Shown here piece after piece: positions 5,718-5,940 of a DNA stretch of 5,940 nucleotides (position 1 is its first letter; each line of letters opens with the position of its first letter). Made by a program: the position numbers and the translations under genes. Below the pieces are notes generated by a model that saw only the letters and a list, made by a program, of their open reading frames with translations, was not told the origin of the DNA and searched no databases. The DNA is from an uncultured Lachnospiraceae bacterium (GTDB lineage Bacteria > Bacillota > Clostridia > Lachnospirales > Lachnospiraceae). Where the stretch lies: NCBI GenBank assembly GCA_900554925.1, contig USJG01000143.1, positions 1-5,940 of the forward strand. The letters are read 5' to 3'.

Positions 5718-5871
5718 AAACATATTCCAGTGACAAAATATTTTGGCCAGAGGCCTGAAAAACCTTCAGTTTTCCAGGCTCGCTTCGCTCACAGGACATC
5801 AGCTCAAACATCTGCTCGTGCAAGCACGACATCTGCTTGGGCTGATGTCCTGCTCTGCCCTTTGCGCACAT
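5716..5871 (-). CDS. Doubtful 51-codon open frame in the lysR leader
   Basis: The ATG at 5871 opens a frame that begins MCAKGRAGHQPKQMSC and ends at a TAA overlapping the lysR ribosome binding site. GGGGA lies 9 bases before the ATG. Against it being a gene: its coding sequence is almost wholly made of the palindromic repeats at 5753-5779 and 5792-5852, the peptide has no membrane segment or recognisable domain, and its ATG overlaps a TATAAT -10 box, so a transcript from that promoter would lack it (later in-frame ATGs at 5832, 5811 and 5799 would remain). The peptide looks familiar to me as a short hypothetical translated from a repeated element in Lachnospiraceae, but I cannot verify this. 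Listed so that it is not lost. Confidence 0.2.
   Translation of the reverse strand: MCAKGRAGHQPKQMSCLHEQMFELMSCERSEPGKLKVFQASGQNILSLEYV
5734..5745. repeat. Perfect 12-bp palindrome CAAAATATTTTG
   Basis: A self-complementary 12-mer about 30 bases before the lysR start codon. It could be an operator for autoregulation or simply AT-rich chance; nothing else supports either reading. Confidence 0.35.
5753..5779. repeat. Leader hairpin 1 upstream of lysR
   Basis: GCCTGAAAAAC (5753-5763) and GTTTTCCAGGC (5769-5779) form an 11-bp stem around a 5-base loop. In the minus-strand RNA the single non-Watson-Crick pair is G-U, so the stem is intact in the lysR transcript. No U-run follows on either strand, so it is not a terminator. 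Confidence 0.75.
5792..5852. repeat. Large palindrome (REP-like) in the lysR leader
   Basis: The 16-base arms CAGGACATCAGCTCAA (5792-5807) and TTGGGCTGATGTCCTG (5837-5852) pair throughout with one T/G mismatch. A second stem TCGTGC/GCACGA (5816-5821, 5824-5829) forms the tip. Between the stems, the two sides of the internal loop carry the same word CATCTGCT (5809-5816 and 5830-5837), a direct repeat within an inverted repeat. No U-run follows on either strand. It resembles the dispersed intergenic palindromes found in many copies in bacterial genomes; alternatively it is a structured leader RNA for lysR. Confidence 0.8.
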
Positions 5872-5878
5872 TATAACA
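5870..5878 (-). promoter_or_regulatory. Extended -10 promoter for lysR
   Basis: TGTTATAAT on the minus strand: a perfect TATAAT hexamer preceded by the extended -10 dinucleotide TG. I see no good -35 at 16-18 bases, which is usual for extended -10 promoters. The predicted start near 5863 would give a leader of about 160 bases that includes both palindromes. Confidence 0.5.
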
Positions 5879-5896
5879 TGTTCCCCAAAACAGGTG

Positions 5897-5932
5897 TATA
5901 TATTTTTAATTATTACTCCATATATATTTTTA
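5897..5932. repeat. Two direct copies of TATATATTTTTA
   Basis: Exact 12-bp copies at 5897-5908 and 5921-5932, 24 bases apart start to start, inside an almost pure A/T tract that runs to the window's end. The spacing is a little over two helical turns. They could be a regulator binding pair, a curved UP-element-like region behind the lysR promoter, or simple-sequence drift. Confidence 0.5.
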
Positions 5933-5940
5933 TATATATG

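Noticed and set aside
5792..5852. CRISPR repeat or rho-independent terminator
   Set aside because: There is only one unit with no spacers, and no U-run on either side of either strand.
5792..5852. tRNA-like fold
   Set aside because: The nested stems form one long arm, with no D/T loop motifs and no acceptor end.

Overview
All genes in this window lie on the minus strand and read right to left. The window looks like a chromosomal piece of a low- to mid-GC Clostridia member (Bacillota), probably Lachnospiraceae. The reasons are a T-box riboswitch in front of aspS, purine-rich Shine-Dalgarno sites (GAGAGG, AAGGAG), an AspRS of the 'ADRSPGEFYQLD' type, and a palindrome-rich intergenic repeat of a kind I associate with that family. 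The placement is an inference from sequence style, not a database match.

Layout in the direction of transcription, from the right end: (1) 5940-5705 is an AT-rich tract with 12-bp direct repeats, an extended -10 promoter, and a strongly palindromic leader that also holds a 51-codon open frame. (2) 5704-4754 is a LysR-type regulator whose stop codon sits inside its own terminator hairpin. (3) 4753-4644 is a spacer with an imperfect dyad that could be an operator. (4) 4643-3732 is a formate/nitrite-transporter (FNT) family channel. (5) 3781-3659 is an unrecognised 40-residue single-span membrane protein with a very good ribosome binding site, overlapping the end of the channel gene in another frame. 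(6) 3634-3603 is a strong intrinsic terminator. (7) 3591-3332 is a consensus sigma-A promoter followed by a complete T-box riboswitch. (8) 3286-1535 is aspS. (9) 1521-1485 is a probable terminator. (10) 1428-34 is trkA. (11) The first codons of another gene, perhaps trkH, run off the left edge.

There are three units. The lysR gene may regulate the FNT channel downstream of it; the two are co-oriented but separated by a terminator. The channel and the 40-residue protein form a two-gene unit, coupled by overlap. aspS is controlled by uncharged tRNA through the T-box, and trkA (regulatory subunit of Trk potassium uptake) follows it, either by read-through or from a promoter I could not identify.

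The points most worth following are these. The T-box specifier loop reads AAC (Asn) rather than an Asp codon, and AspRS carries a His in its anticodon-binding domain associated with non-discriminating enzymes. Together they suggest an AspRS that also charges tRNA-Asn. The overlapping 40-residue membrane protein is a candidate undescribed partner of the FNT channel. The palindromic leader of lysR is either a dispersed repeat or a structured RNA.
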